In this document: positions 9,307 to 18,477 of the stretch, in pieces
How positions within the stretch are numbered: position 1 is the first letter of the stretch
Layout of the letters: each line of letters begins with the position of its first letter
Origin: Lachnospiraceae bacterium MA2020
GTDB taxonomy: Bacteria; Bacillota; Clostridia; Lachnospirales; Lachnospiraceae
Length of the DNA: 64,000 nucleotides
Assembly: GCA_000746015.1 (NCBI GenBank)
Contig: JQKK01000007.1
Coordinates: forward strand, 62,001-126,000
Reading direction: 5' to 3'
Program-made: the position numbers and the translations under genes
Notes under the pieces: model-generated
Databases searched by the model: none
Seen by the model: only the letters and a program-made list of their open reading frames with translations
Told to the model about the DNA's origin: nothing

Positions 9307-9749
9307 AAGTAACACTGTTTTCTGATGGCTCATCAAGAGGAAACCCGGGACCGGGAGGATACGGTACTATACTGCGATATATAGACGCAAAGGGAACTGT
9401 GCATGAAAGAGAGTTTTCGGGTGGAGAAAAAGAGACTACAAACAATCGTATGGAGCTCATGGGAGTTATCATCGGTCTTGAAGCGCTGTTGAAGCCATGT
9501 GATGTGGAAGTGATCACGGATTCACAATACGTAGTCAAAGCTTTTACGGATCATTGGATAGATGGTTGGATCAAGCGTGGATGGAAGACGGCTTCAAAGG
9601 AGCCTGTTAAAAACAGGGAGCTCTGGGAGCGACTGCTGAAAGCAAAAGAGCCACATAATGTCAGCTTTACGTGGGTAAAGGGGCATGCCGGCCATCCGGA
9701 AAATGAAAGATGTGATGCGCTTGCGACAGCAGCGGCTGATGCGCAATAA
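9303..9749 (+). CDS. rnhA: Ribonuclease HI
   Basis: A 148-residue RNase HI that cuts the RNA strand of RNA-DNA hybrids (R-loops, primers). The catalytic residues are in place: D8 ([14 protein letters not shown]), E51 (NNRMELM), D73 (ITDSQYV), H128 (VKGHAG) and D138 (ERCDALA). The handle region [10 protein letters not shown] is present, as in E. coli-type enzymes. It overlaps the end of the MutS-like gene by four bases. Confidence 0.95.
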   Translation: MKVTLFSDGSSRGNPGPGGYGTILRYIDAKGTVHEREFSGGEKETTNNRMELMGVIIGLEALLKPCDVEVITDSQYVVKAFTDHWIDGWIKRGWKTASKEPVKNRELWERLLKAKEPHNVSFTWVKGHAGHPENERCDALATAAADAQ

Positions 9750-9761
9750 GAATTTGCAACA

Positions 9762-9810
9762 AAAAAGTCATATGACCACTAGAATATAAATAGTGGGCAT
9801 ATGACTTTTT
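9762..9810. terminator. Bidirectional terminator between rnhA and cheY
   Basis: An almost perfect 19-base inverted repeat (9762-9780 with 9792-9810) starts with AAAAAGTCATATG and ends with CATATGACTTTTT, giving T-runs on both strands. Confidence 0.9.
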
Positions 9811-9836
9811 CACACGATTTAATTATCTGCTTACGA

Positions 9837-10202
9837 TTATCCTATGGCTTTTTTTACTGCTTCAAGAACACGATCTGCCTGGAAAGGCTTTACGATGAAG
9901 TCCTTGGCACCAGCCTGAATAGCCTGGATAACCATAGCCTGCTGACCCATGGCAGAGCACATAACGCACTTAGCTGAAGGGTCAAAAGCTTTGATCTGCT
10001 TTAAGGCCTCGATACCATCAAGGTTTGGCATAGTAATATCGAGTGTGACAAGGTCTGGCTTAGGATTAAGCTCCTTATATTTTGCAACAGCCTTCTCACC
10101 ATCTTCGGCTTCACCAGCAACGGTGTATCCGTTTTTTGTTAAGATGTCCTTAAGCATCATTCTCATAAATGCCGCATCATCAACAATCATTACACTGCTC
10201 AT
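9837..10202 (-). CDS. cheY: CheY-type single-domain response regulator
   Basis: A 121-residue stand-alone receiver domain with no output domain. The acidic pocket D8-D9, phosphoacceptor D55 (LVTLDITMPNLDG), S83 in place of the usual Thr/Ser switch residue, and K105 in IVKPF are present. The MIVDDAAFMR N-terminus is closest to CheY of Firmicutes and Thermotoga. It is expected to bind the flagellar switch after phosphorylation by CheA, but no CheA or flagellar gene is next to it, so an orphan CheY role in another pathway remains possible. It has its own promoter and terminator. Confidence 0.88.
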   Translation of the reverse strand: MSSVMIVDDAAFMRMMLKDILTKNGYTVAGEAEDGEKAVAKYKELNPKPDLVTLDITMPNLDGIEALKQIKAFDPSAKCVMCSAMGQQAMVIQAIQAGAKDFIVKPFQADRVLEAVKKAIG

Positions 10203-10250
10203 AGAGTTTATTTTCCTTTCTTGATTAATTACGAATTACTCTTTTTAGAA

Positions 10251-10279
10251 ATTATAACAGTCGTTTAAGAAACTTTCAA
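10251..10279 (-). promoter_or_regulatory. Sigma-A-type promoter of cheY
   Basis: On the minus strand TTGAAA and TATAAT are separated by 17 bases, and a GAAAGGA ribosome binding site follows close to the start codon. It looks like a housekeeping promoter and not a sigma-28 flagellar promoter. Confidence 0.75.
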
Positions 10280-10648
10280 TGATACCCATCGAAGTTTTAC
10301 AGAAGTTTAATAATCGTGAAAAACAGTGCATTTAGAGGGGTACATACCCTCTCGAAACACCACATTGTACGAAATTTTGAACGATGAAAATCTTAAAAGT
10401 TTATAAAAAGTTTATTGATGTATTATAATATATACAATGTTTGTCTGATTTCATCAGTTTCTGGATTTTTTTCAGTTCAATCCCATTTCGAAGATTTTCA
10501 CACTTGAGATTGCATACCTTAAAAAATATAATTTATAGTAAGCGCATTTGGAAAACGCATTTTTTGTTTATTTTAAATATGGGTATTACACTATAAAAAA
10601 AAATAGTATAAAATACATAACGCTATTAATTTTTACAGGAGGAATTAT
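10280..10648 (+). other. Non-coding stretch between cheY and the ABC exporter
   Basis: An AT-rich region of about 370 bases without a convincing gene. It contains a hairpin AGAGGG/CCCTCT (10334-10352), a direct repeat of AGTTTAT near 10398-10415, a TATAAT-like element near 10430, a short dyad CTGA/TCAG near 10447, a GCG/CGC hairpin followed by TTTTTT (about 10541-10565), and ACTAT/ATAGT flanking an A-run just upstream of the exporter. A short unrecognised transcript is possible; I cannot name one. Confidence 0.4.
10585..10612 (+). promoter_or_regulatory. Candidate promoter/operator of the ABC exporter pair
   Basis: ATTACA (10585-10590) and TATAAA (10607-10612) are 16 bases apart. The ACTAT/ATAGT inverted repeat lies in the spacer, where a repressor could act. 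The -35 is poor. Confidence 0.35.
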
Positions 10649-12394
10649 ATGAACAACGTTGTTAGTACTTTGCTTAAAAGCGTGCGTCAGTATAAGAAAG
10701 AATCATTACTTGCGCCGCTTTTTGTTGCATTTGAAGTTGTACTGGAATGTGCAATGCCGCTGGCAATGGCGGAACTGATCGATAAGATGACAGGAGATTC
10801 AATGACTGAGATAGTCAAGCTTGGAGTGATCCTTGTCATAATGGCTATGATCTCACTTCTGTGTGGTGCGTATGCAGGCCGGTTTGCGGCTGTGGCTTCC
10901 ACCGGCTTTGCTAAAAATATCAGACAGGACCTCTTTTTCAAGATTCAGGATTTTGCATTTTCTGATATTGATAAGTTTTCTACATCATCGCTTGTTACAC
11001 GACTTACAACAGATGTAACAAATGTTCAGAATGCATATCAGATGGTTATCCGTCTTGCAGTCAGAACTCCTCTTATGATAATTTTCTCAGTCATAATGAG
11101 TATTTCTGTAAATTTCCAGATGTCAATGATCTTTTTGGGAATGATACCTCTGCTCGCGCTCATTCTTTTCAGCATAATATTTACAGTCATGCCTATTTTT
11201 AAGCGCATATTTAAGAAATATGATGCACTTAACAATTCCGTGCAGGAAAATATTTCCGGAATCAGAGTAGTAAAGGCCTTTGTAAGGGAAGATTTTGAGA
11301 AAACTAAGTTTTTAAAGGCATCTGAAGATGTAAGAGAAAACTTTACAATGGCTGAAAAGATCCTTGCGTTTAATAACCCATCAATGGTTCTTTTCATCTG
11401 CCTTTCTATGATGCTTATAAGCTATTTTGGAGCACGTATGATCATCACTACGGGAGGATCTGCCCTTTCAACAGGTGAGCTTTCATCACTTATTACTTAT
11501 GGCATCCAGATCCTGCTTGCTATAATGATGCTTTCAATGGTATTTGTAATGACTTCTCTTGCTGTTGAGTCATCTGAGCGTATTGTTGAAGTACTCAATC
11601 ATGAGAGCTCACTTACTTCTCCGGCAAATGGAGTTATGGAAGTAAAGGATGGAAGTATCAGCTTCAAAAATGTTGCATTTAAATATTCTGAAAAGAGTCA
11701 TAAAAATGCTCTTGAGAATATCAACCTTGATATTGAATCAGGTCAGACTATTGGTATCATCGGTGGTACAGGTTCATCAAAGACATCACTTATCCAGCTT
11801 ATCTCAAGACTTTATGATGTTACAGAAGGTACGCTGGAAGTTGGCGGAGTAAATGTCAAGGATTACGACCTCAATGTGCTCAGAGATTCAGTGGCAGTAG
11901 TACTTCAGAAAAATGTCCTTTTCTCAGGTACGATCAAAGAAAACCTCAGATGGGGCAAAAAAGATGCTACTGATGCTGAGATAGAGCATGTTTGTAAGCT
12001 TGCTCAGGCAGATGAGTTTGTACAGCAGTTCCCGGATAAGTATGATACTTATATCGAGCAGGGTGGTACAAATGTATCCGGTGGACAGAAACAGAGACTT
12101 TGTATTGCAAGAGCACTCTTAAAAAAGCCTAAGGTACTCATACTTGATGACTCTACATCTGCTGTTGATACAAAGACAGATGCTCTTATCAGAAAAGCTT
12201 TCCGCGAGGAGATACCTGCTACAACAAAGATCATTATCGCACAGAGAACTTCTTCTATAGAAGATGCTGATGTGATATTGGTGCTTGATGACGGTAAGAT
12301 CGTTGAAAAGGGCAATCATGCTGAGCTTATGGCTCATAATGGCATTTATAGAGAAATCTATGATTCACAGAATAAGACTAAGGAGGAAGACTGA
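10649..12394 (+). CDS. Heterodimeric ABC exporter, half-transporter A (degenerate site)
   Basis: A 581-residue fusion of a six-helix membrane domain and an ABC ATPase, of the BmrC/LmrC/TM287 kind. The signature VSGGQKQR is normal. Two catalytic positions deviate: Walker A reads GGTGSSKTS, with Ser where the invariant Gly before Lys is expected, and Walker B ends in ILDDSTSAVD, with Asp replacing the catalytic Glu. This marks it as the degenerate half of a heterodimer. An ACAGGAGGAATT ribosome binding site precedes the ATG, and its stop overlaps the next gene (TGATG). Substrates of such exporters are drugs, lipids or peptides; none can be assigned. Confidence 0.92.
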   Translation: MNNVVSTLLKSVRQYKKESLLAPLFVAFEVVLECAMPLAMAELIDKMTGDSMTEIVKLGVILVIMAMISLLCGAYAGRFAAVASTGFAKNIRQDLFFKIQDFAFSDIDKFSTSSLVTRLTTDVTNVQNAYQMVIRLAVRTPLMIIFSVIMSISVNFQMSMIFLGMIPLLALILFSIIFTVMPIFKRIFKKYDALNNSVQENISGIRVVKAFVREDFEKTKFLKASEDVRENFTMAEKILAFNNPSMVLFICLSMMLISYFGARMIITTGGSALSTGELSSLITYGIQILLAIMMLSMVFVMTSLAVESSERIVEVLNHESSLTSPANGVMEVKDGSISFKNVAFKYSEKSHKNALENINLDIESGQTIGIIGGTGSSKTSLIQLISRLYDVTEGTLEVGGVNVKDYDLNVLRDSVAVVLQKNVLFSGTIKENLRWGKKDATDAEIEHVCKLAQADEFVQQFPDKYDTYIEQGGTNVSGGQKQRLCIARALLKKPKVLILDDSTSAVDTKTDALIRKAFREEIPATTKIIIAQRTSSIEDADVILVLDDGKIVEKGNHAELMAHNGIYREIYDSQNKTKEED

Positions 12395-14289
12395 TGAATA
12401 GTGGAATTAAAAAGGGAACCTTCTCAAGACTTATAAAATACATTTTAGATCACTATAAGGGCAGAATTATAATAGTAGTCTGCGGTATCATTATCAGCTC
12501 GCTTGCATCTGCATCAGCTACTTTCTTTTTACAGAGGCTTATTGATGAATGTATCACACCGGGCCTGACTTTAGGACTTGACGCTGTATGGGGCAAGATG
12601 ATGGTCATCCTTACGATCATGGGATGTATCTATCTTTTGGGTGTTATAGGCTCTGCTACATACACAAGGATAATGGCAACTGTAACCCAGGGCACACTTA
12701 AGAATCTTCGTGATGACATGTTTACAAAAATGGAAACACTTCCTATAAAGTATTTTGATACACATGCCCATGGCGATATGATGAGTACCTATACAAATGA
12801 CGTAGATGCTATCAGACAGCTCATAGGACAGAGTTTACCGCTTGTTATACAGTCCTCGATATCAGTAGCTTCTATCGTATTTATGATGGTTTATTTCAGC
12901 ATCCAGCTTACTTTGATAGTGGTTGTATTCAGCGTTTTGATGGTTACTGTATCAAAGAAGTTTGCCGGTGCGAGTGCAAAGTACATGGCTGCTCAGCAGA
13001 AATCGCTTGCTAAGGAAGAGGGCTTCATTGAGGAAATGATGGAAGGACAGAAGGTTATAAAGGTTTTCTGTCATGAAGAAGATAGTAAGGCTGATTTCAT
13101 TAAGCTTAATGAGCAGCTTTTCCAGGATGGTGCTACAGCAAATAAGTACGGAAATATGCTCATGCCTATCCTTGGCAATATCGGTAACCTCATGTATGTC
13201 GTGATTGCGCTTATCGGTGCAGTTATGGTATTCATGGGTACGCAGAATTTTGGCCTTTCGGGTAAAGGCTTGGTGAGTGCCGGTATCATTATTTCTTTTC
13301 TTGGTATGGCTCGTCAGTTCTCACAGACTATCGGACAGACTTCTATGCAGGTAGCAATGATAGCTATGGGTATTGCCGGAGCAGGTCGTGTATTTGAGCT
13401 TATCGATCAGGATAGTGAGTCAGATGATGGATATGTTTCTTTGGTAAATGTCATAAAGGATGATGAAGGCAGGATCAGAGAGACAGAAAAGCATACAGGC
13501 ATCTGGGCGTGGAGACATCCTCACAAGGCTGAAGGAACTGTTACTTACACAGAGCTTAAGGGTGATGTGGTTCTTGAGCATGTTGACTTTGGATATGATG
13601 AGAAGAAGCTTGTGCTCCATGATATCTCTCTTTATGCAAAGCCGGGACAGAAGATAGCATTCGTTGGTGCTACCGGAGCGGGTAAGACGACTATTACAAA
13701 TCTTATCAACAGATTTTATGATATACCTGACGGAAAGATCAGATATGATGGCATTAATATAAATAAGATAAAGAAGCCGGAGCTTCGCCGTTCCCTTGGC
13801 ATAGTATTGCAGGATGTAAATCTCTTTACAGGTACTGTAATGGAAAATATCAGATACGGTAATCTTGATGCTACAGACGAGGAATGTATCGCTGCAGCCA
13901 AGCTTGCCAATGCAGACAGCTTTATCAGACGTTTGCCGGATGGCTACGACACAATGCTCACAGCAAACGGCTCAAGCCTCTCACAGGGCCAGAGACAGCT
14001 AATATCTATTGCAAGAGCTGCAGTAGCAGATCCGCCGGTTATGATACTTGACGAGGCTACAAGCTCTATTGATACACGTACTGAGGCACTTGTGCAGAAG
14101 GGTATGGATAACCTTATGCATGGCAGGACTGTATTTGTAATAGCTCACAGGCTTTCAACAGTTAAAAACAGTGATGCTATCATGGTTCTTGATCATGGTA
14201 ATATTATCGAAAGAGGCACACATGATGAGCTTATTGCCCAGAAGGGTACATATTATCAGCTCTATACAGGTGCTTTTGAACTTGAATAA
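12394..14289 (+). CDS. Heterodimeric ABC exporter, half-transporter B (canonical ATPase)
   Basis: 631 residues with a six-helix membrane domain and an ABC ATPase. Walker A GATGAGKTT, Walker B ILDEATSSID with the catalytic Glu, and the switch His in VIAHRLS are intact. The signature is LSQGQRQL, with Gln replacing a Gly, as is common in the partner of a degenerate half. A stretch of about 45 residues (about 350-395), containing IWAWRHPHKAEG, is inserted between the membrane domain and the ATPase. It is coupled to half A by a one-base overlap, and a UUCG-loop terminator follows. Confidence 0.92.
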   Translation: MNSGIKKGTFSRLIKYILDHYKGRIIIVVCGIIISSLASASATFFLQRLIDECITPGLTLGLDAVWGKMMVILTIMGCIYLLGVIGSATYTRIMATVTQGTLKNLRDDMFTKMETLPIKYFDTHAHGDMMSTYTNDVDAIRQLIGQSLPLVIQSSISVASIVFMMVYFSIQLTLIVVVFSVLMVTVSKKFAGASAKYMAAQQKSLAKEEGFIEEMMEGQKVIKVFCHEEDSKADFIKLNEQLFQDGATANKYGNMLMPILGNIGNLMYVVIALIGAVMVFMGTQNFGLSGKGLVSAGIIISFLGMARQFSQTIGQTSMQVAMIAMGIAGAGRVFELIDQDSESDDGYVSLVNVIKDDEGRIRETEKHTGIWAWRHPHKAEGTVTYTELKGDVVLEHVDFGYDEKKLVLHDISLYAKPGQKIAFVGATGAGKTTITNLINRFYDIPDGKIRYDGININKIKKPELRRSLGIVLQDVNLFTGTVMENIRYGNLDATDEECIAAAKLANADSFIRRLPDGYDTMLTANGSSLSQGQRQLISIARAAVADPPVMILDEATSSIDTRTEALVQKGMDNLMHGRTVFVIAHRLSTVKNSDAIMVLDHGNIIERGTHDELIAQKGTYYQLYTGAFELE

Positions 14290-14298
14290 ACATTATAT

Positions 14299-14328
14299 AA
14301 AAAGGCTGCGCTTCGGTGCAGTCTTTTT
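14299..14328 (+). terminator. Terminator of the first ABC exporter operon
   Basis: A stem AAAAAGGCTGCGC / GTGCAGTCTTTTT (with G-T pairs) closed by a TTCG tetraloop and followed by T-rich sequence. Confidence 0.88.
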
Positions 14329-14429
14329 GCTTTTAGTAGATTATTTTTTAATAGCGCACAATTAAAAACTTAAAAATTCATAAACAGGCTTGTTGCACAA
14401 CATATTATGCAGTTTTGATGGAATAAGTA

Positions 14430-14477
14430 TGCTATAATTTCATTATAATTATAAAATAGTATACACAGATATACTAT
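14430..14477 (+). promoter_or_regulatory. Extended -10 promoter and dyad upstream of the chemoreceptor
   Basis: TGCTATAAT (14430-14438) is a perfect extended -10 element with a weak -35. Downstream lies a perfect 8-bp inverted repeat, ATAGTATA (14456-14463) and TATACTAT (14470-14477), with six bases between. Its place just after the transcription start suits an operator or a leader hairpin. Confidence 0.5.
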
Positions 14478-14557
14478 AATTACAAATAATCACGCAGGTT
14501 ATGCAGGAACTATTGGTGAATTTGCAGAAAAGCACGACTTATTTGGGGGTAACAAGG

Positions 14558-16387
14558 ATGGAACGAAAGCGTAAGGATGTCGGTATTTATTCATTGAAGA
14601 CTACTGTTATTGTAGCAATGCTGTTGATCGCCATAATTGTGGCTTCTGTTTTGACAGGATTTTCAGCGTATAGCCAGATGGCATTGAATAAAGATCAGGC
14701 TGTAGCGTATAGAAATCAGCTGACTGAAGATATCTATACTGAGTTGAAAAATGAGACTCAGGAAGCTATGAGCATTGCCGAGTTTTATTATGAAAAGTCT
14801 CAGGCAGGTGAGATGTCTTTAGAAGACGCAAAGACCGCAGCTGCCAATATTATAAGAGAACTTAAATATAATGATGGTGCCGGATATTTTTGGGTTGATA
14901 CTACTGAAGGTATAAATGTTGTTTTGCTTGGCCGTGATACAGAGGGACAGTCCAGATGGGACGCTTCTTATGTAGATGAAAAAGATGGAACAACAAGATA
15001 TTATATCCAGGAAATGATCAAAAATGGTATGCAGGAGGGCGGCGGATATACAGAGCTTATGTTTGCTAAGCCAAATGAAACTACACCATTACCAAAGGTT
15101 AACTATACTGCATACTATGAGCCATTTGGCTGGGTAATGGGTACAGGTGTATGGGTTGACTATATTGAAGGTATCGTTGCTGAATACAATGATCATGCGA
15201 ATGCGGCGCTCAGAAACAGCATTACAAAATCCGTAGCATGCATGCTTGTGATGATGGTAATTATAGTATTTTTCTCACTTTATCTTGGAAACAGAATATC
15301 ATTCCCAATCAAGTTTATTGCTGAGAAGGTGGATGATATGGCTTCGGGAGACTTTACCAGCTTTGATTCCACTGATCTTATAAATAGGATAGCTAAGCAT
15401 AAGAATGAGCTCGGTGTTATCGGTACGGCGGTTGTTGAGCTCCACAATAATATCAGAAATCTTATGGGCACGATCAATGATACTACATCTTATGTAGCTT
15501 CAGCTTCTGAGGAGCTTACGGCAAATGCACAGCAGTCTGCTGATGCAAGTGAACTTGTTGCACAGTCAGTTGTAAATGTGGCTTCAGCATGTACTGAGTC
15601 ATCAGAGGCAGCAGCCACAGCAAGTACAGAAGCAAGTGACTTTATGGCAAAGGTTGCAGATTTTAACGACGCTATTGGTGATATTTCTAAAAAGATCAGA
15701 GGCACTAATGATGCAGCATCCAGAGGAAGCGCAGATATTGATGATGCTACCCGTCAGATGAATATTATTGAGAAGTCCATATCCAGTACAGCTGTTGTCG
15801 TACAGGGGCTTGGAGAGCAGGTTCAGACGATTGGTACTATCGTAGATGCTATCTCTGAGATCGCAGATCAGACCAACCTCTTGTCACTTAACGCTTCTAT
15901 AGAGGCAGCAAGAGCAGGTGAGGCCGGCAAGGGCTTTGCAGTAGTTGCTGATGAGATCAGAAAGCTTGCGGATCAGTCAAATGAAGCTGCCGGCAAGATC
16001 ACAGAGCTTATTGGTGGTATTCAGGATAAGTCCAATCAGGCTGTTGATGCAATGAAACTCGGACTTGAAAATGTACGTACAGGTTCCGATATCGTTGAAA
16101 ATGCAGGACATACATTTGGTCAGATCGTTGACATGGTATCAGAAGTATCTACAAATTCTGATAAGATTTCAGTACTTGCATCTAACTTTAAGGATAGTGC
16201 ACAGAGCATTTCTGAAGCGATCGAAACTATGGATCAGAAGAGCCGTGGTGTTGCTGAGGAGACAGAGAATGTATCTGCAGCATCTGAGCAGCAGACAGCA
16301 TCAATGCATGAGATCGCTGATGCATCAGATAAACTTGCGGAGACAGCTCAGGAACTTCAGAGTGCGGTGGTTGTATTTAAGCTTTGA
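14558..16387 (+). CDS. Methyl-accepting chemotaxis protein with single Cache sensor
   Basis: About 609 residues: N-terminal helix (about 13-37), an extracytoplasmic sCache_2-like domain with the motifs AGYFWVDT and [15 protein letters not shown], a second helix (about 225-248), a HAMP-like region and a long coiled-coil signalling domain. The CheA-binding hairpin tip [16 protein letters not shown] and [11 protein letters not shown] are conserved. It should feed CheA/CheW; the ligand is probably a small organic acid by analogy with sCache_2 sensors, which is inference. Start choice: GGGGGT lies 7 bases before ATG 14558; an upstream in-frame ATG at 14501 has no ribosome binding site and would add 19 non-conserved residues. 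A small unknown gene follows after 17 bases. Confidence 0.93.
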   Translation: MERKRKDVGIYSLKTTVIVAMLLIAIIVASVLTGFSAYSQMALNKDQAVAYRNQLTEDIYTELKNETQEAMSIAEFYYEKSQAGEMSLEDAKTAAANIIRELKYNDGAGYFWVDTTEGINVVLLGRDTEGQSRWDASYVDEKDGTTRYYIQEMIKNGMQEGGGYTELMFAKPNETTPLPKVNYTAYYEPFGWVMGTGVWVDYIEGIVAEYNDHANAALRNSITKSVACMLVMMVIIVFFSLYLGNRISFPIKFIAEKVDDMASGDFTSFDSTDLINRIAKHKNELGVIGTAVVELHNNIRNLMGTINDTTSYVASASEELTANAQQSADASELVAQSVVNVASACTESSEAAATASTEASDFMAKVADFNDAIGDISKKIRGTNDAASRGSADIDDATRQMNIIEKSISSTAVVVQGLGEQVQTIGTIVDAISEIADQTNLLSLNASIEAARAGEAGKGFAVVADEIRKLADQSNEAAGKITELIGGIQDKSNQAVDAMKLGLENVRTGSDIVENAGHTFGQIVDMVSEVSTNSDKISVLASNFKDSAQSISEAIETMDQKSRGVAEETENVSAASEQQTASMHEIADASDKLAETAQELQSAVVVFKL

Positions 16388-16404
16388 TAAATGGAGGTTT
16401 TTTG

Positions 16405-16650
16405 ATGAGACCTACTTATGATAAGAAGATGAACCAGCAGGTCATTGAAGCAATCTATGACGGACGATTTCTTGATTTCCTTCAGGAAAGAGGAATAGAA
16501 TTTTCCAAGCAGGAGCTTATTGTTATAATATCAGAGCTTTACAAGGCGTATGATACTACAGCTTCAATGGTCATCGATAAGAATATTAAAGAGGAAATCT
16601 TTAAGGAAATGCTTATAAATCTTGAAACTTATCTCGATGATGGGACATGA
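16405..16650 (+). CDS. Small protein of unknown function, downstream of the chemoreceptor
   Basis: An 81-residue soluble, mostly helical and acidic protein without Cys, membrane segments or a motif I recognise. The GGAGG site at 16393-16397 decides ATG 16405 as the start. It lies 17 bases after the chemoreceptor and ahead of a terminator, so the two are co-transcribed. A role in chemoreceptor function is guilt by association only. Confidence 0.75.
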   Translation: MRPTYDKKMNQQVIEAIYDGRFLDFLQERGIEFSKQELIVIISELYKAYDTTASMVIDKNIKEEIFKEMLINLETYLDDGT

Positions 16651-16657
16651 TATCAAG

Positions 16658-16685
16658 CCCCCGTGTGTGATGCGCGGGGGTTTTT
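16658..16685 (+). terminator. Terminator of the chemoreceptor operon
   Basis: CCCCCG (16658-16663) pairs with CGGGGG (16675-16680) and is followed by TTTTTC. Confidence 0.88.
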
Positions 16686-16753
16686 CTATGTGCTAGAATA
16701 TGATATAATCATTTGATAAGACTAAAAATTTAGATAGGAGAGTATTATTACTT

Positions 16754-18430
16754 ATGCAAACAAGAAATCGTCGAGTGGTTGAGCATGAAAATCCACTTGT
16801 GGCCTGCATTAAATATATGGTGGCTATCTATTTGTTTCTGTTCTTCGTTATTTACCCATTGTATTATGAGAGAAAATATTACAACATGGGCGAGGCAAAA
16901 TGGAAATTTTTCCGTGGAATGACTTTCTATGTCAAGCCTGCTTTTTTTAGAGGGATGTGGTTCCCAAGTCTTTTGGTACTTATAGCTGTCTTTGCTTTGA
17001 TCCATCTGATATATAAAATGGTAAAAAAGGAGATGGCAGGTTTTAGTTTTTCGAAAACGTCTGTGACTGACAGATTTATGCTTCTTTACCTTATAATAGT
17101 TTTAGTTTCAGCGATGCTTTCACCATTAAAGATGAACATTCTGCAGGCATCTGATCTTGATATTTCGGAAAGTGCAAATCTTTATTGGGGTTATCCCGGC
17201 TGGCATATGGGCTTGTTTGCTCAGATCGCGTTTGTGGCGTTATATTTTGTTATTTCGAGATACTGGCACTTTGATAAGATGTGGGCATGCGTATATATTG
17301 GTGTTTCAGGTGCGGTATATTTGCTGGCGGCACTTACACAATTTAGGATCGATCCGCTGAATATGTTTGATGGACAGCCAATAAATCCGGATGGTGATAT
17401 TTATTTCCTTTCTACAATTGGTCAGTCATCGTGGTATTCAAGCTATCTTTGCTGTCTGTTTCCAATCGGATTGGCTGTATTTTGGCATTCAAAGGATATA
17501 AGATACAGGATCGCTGCAGCAATCTACAGTGTTGTTGCATGGGCATCTTTTGTTACAGAGAGTTCTGACAGTGCAGTATTTACGGGAGTAGCAGTAGTTC
17601 TTGTTCTTTTGTATTTTTCACTTAAAGATAATTTCTATTTTGTGAGATTTTGGGAGACAATGCTTCTTACACTGTGTACTTTCAAGGTTGTAGGTCTTTT
17701 ACAGGTTGCTTTTCCTGAAAACGCAGTTGACACGGGTGCCATCATGAAATTTGTAACACAGAGTGTCCCGATGCTTATACTGACAATAGTTGTAGCTGTG
17801 ATCTATTTAGCAGTTAGAAAGCTAAATAATGATGAGAAGCTTGATGTTTCAAAATTAAGATGGCTTTTTGGAGCTTCAGTTACTATTTGTATTCTTGGTT
17901 TTGTTGGGTTTGTAATATTTGTATATTTAAATACGATGGGAAAACTCCCTGAAAAGTATCTGGTAGATAATATTTATTTTAAATGGAGTCTTTATTGGGG
18001 TAACTTCAGAGGAGGCGACTGGTCAGCCACTGTGTTGTCTATAAGAGACAGCTTTAAGGACAATCCGTTAGTTACATTGTTTGGTGCTGGTCCTGATCTT
18101 ATTTATAGACTGGTTTATGCTTATCATAAAGATATTTTGGATGCGATTGATGAAAATCTTGTAATGGCATGTGCGCACAATGAGTTTCTGAATCAGTTTG
18201 GAACTACTGGTATTTTTGGCGGCATCGCTTACCTTGGTATCTTTGTTGCATCTATAAAGGAGTTATCTGTATCTGAAAAGAACAGACCATACCTTGTTGG
18301 AATCGTTATGTGTGTTGCATCATACGTACTTCATAATCTGTACTGCTATCAGCAGATAATCTGTACACCACTTATTTTCATACTTATGGGAATGGGAGAG
18401 TGGATCAGAAAGAACGAGATAGAAGAATAA
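16754..18430 (+). CDS. Polytopic membrane protein, O-antigen ligase/Wzy-like
   Basis: A 558-residue protein with about 12 membrane helices. A large loop region near 410-470 contains LFGAGPDL and MACAHNEFLNQFGTTGIFGG; the AHNxFL..xGxxG pattern is that of the Wzy_C/O-antigen ligase family, which polymerises or transfers lipid-linked glycans at the outer face of the membrane. An AGGAGAG site 11 bases before the ATG decides the start. No glycan cluster surrounds it, so it may act on a cell-wall polymer or exopolysaccharide made elsewhere. Family assignment is by motif pattern only. Confidence 0.7.
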   Translation: MQTRNRRVVEHENPLVACIKYMVAIYLFLFFVIYPLYYERKYYNMGEAKWKFFRGMTFYVKPAFFRGMWFPSLLVLIAVFALIHLIYKMVKKEMAGFSFSKTSVTDRFMLLYLIIVLVSAMLSPLKMNILQASDLDISESANLYWGYPGWHMGLFAQIAFVALYFVISRYWHFDKMWACVYIGVSGAVYLLAALTQFRIDPLNMFDGQPINPDGDIYFLSTIGQSSWYSSYLCCLFPIGLAVFWHSKDIRYRIAAAIYSVVAWASFVTESSDSAVFTGVAVVLVLLYFSLKDNFYFVRFWETMLLTLCTFKVVGLLQVAFPENAVDTGAIMKFVTQSVPMLILTIVVAVIYLAVRKLNNDEKLDVSKLRWLFGASVTICILGFVGFVIFVYLNTMGKLPEKYLVDNIYFKWSLYWGNFRGGDWSATVLSIRDSFKDNPLVTLFGAGPDLIYRLVYAYHKDILDAIDENLVMACAHNEFLNQFGTTGIFGGIAYLGIFVASIKELSVSEKNRPYLVGIVMCVASYVLHNLYCYQQIICTPLIFILMGMGEWIRKNEIEE

Positions 18431-18437
18431 GAAAAAT

Positions 18438-18470
18438 AAAAGCTCCGTCGCAGATGCGACGGAGCTTTTT
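18438..18470. terminator. Bidirectional terminator between the Wzy-like gene and pta
   Basis: A perfect 14-base stem, AAAAGCTCCGTCGC / GCGACGGAGCTTTT, with a four-base AGAT loop and T-runs on both strands. Confidence 0.92.
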
Positions 18471-18477
18471 AATACTA

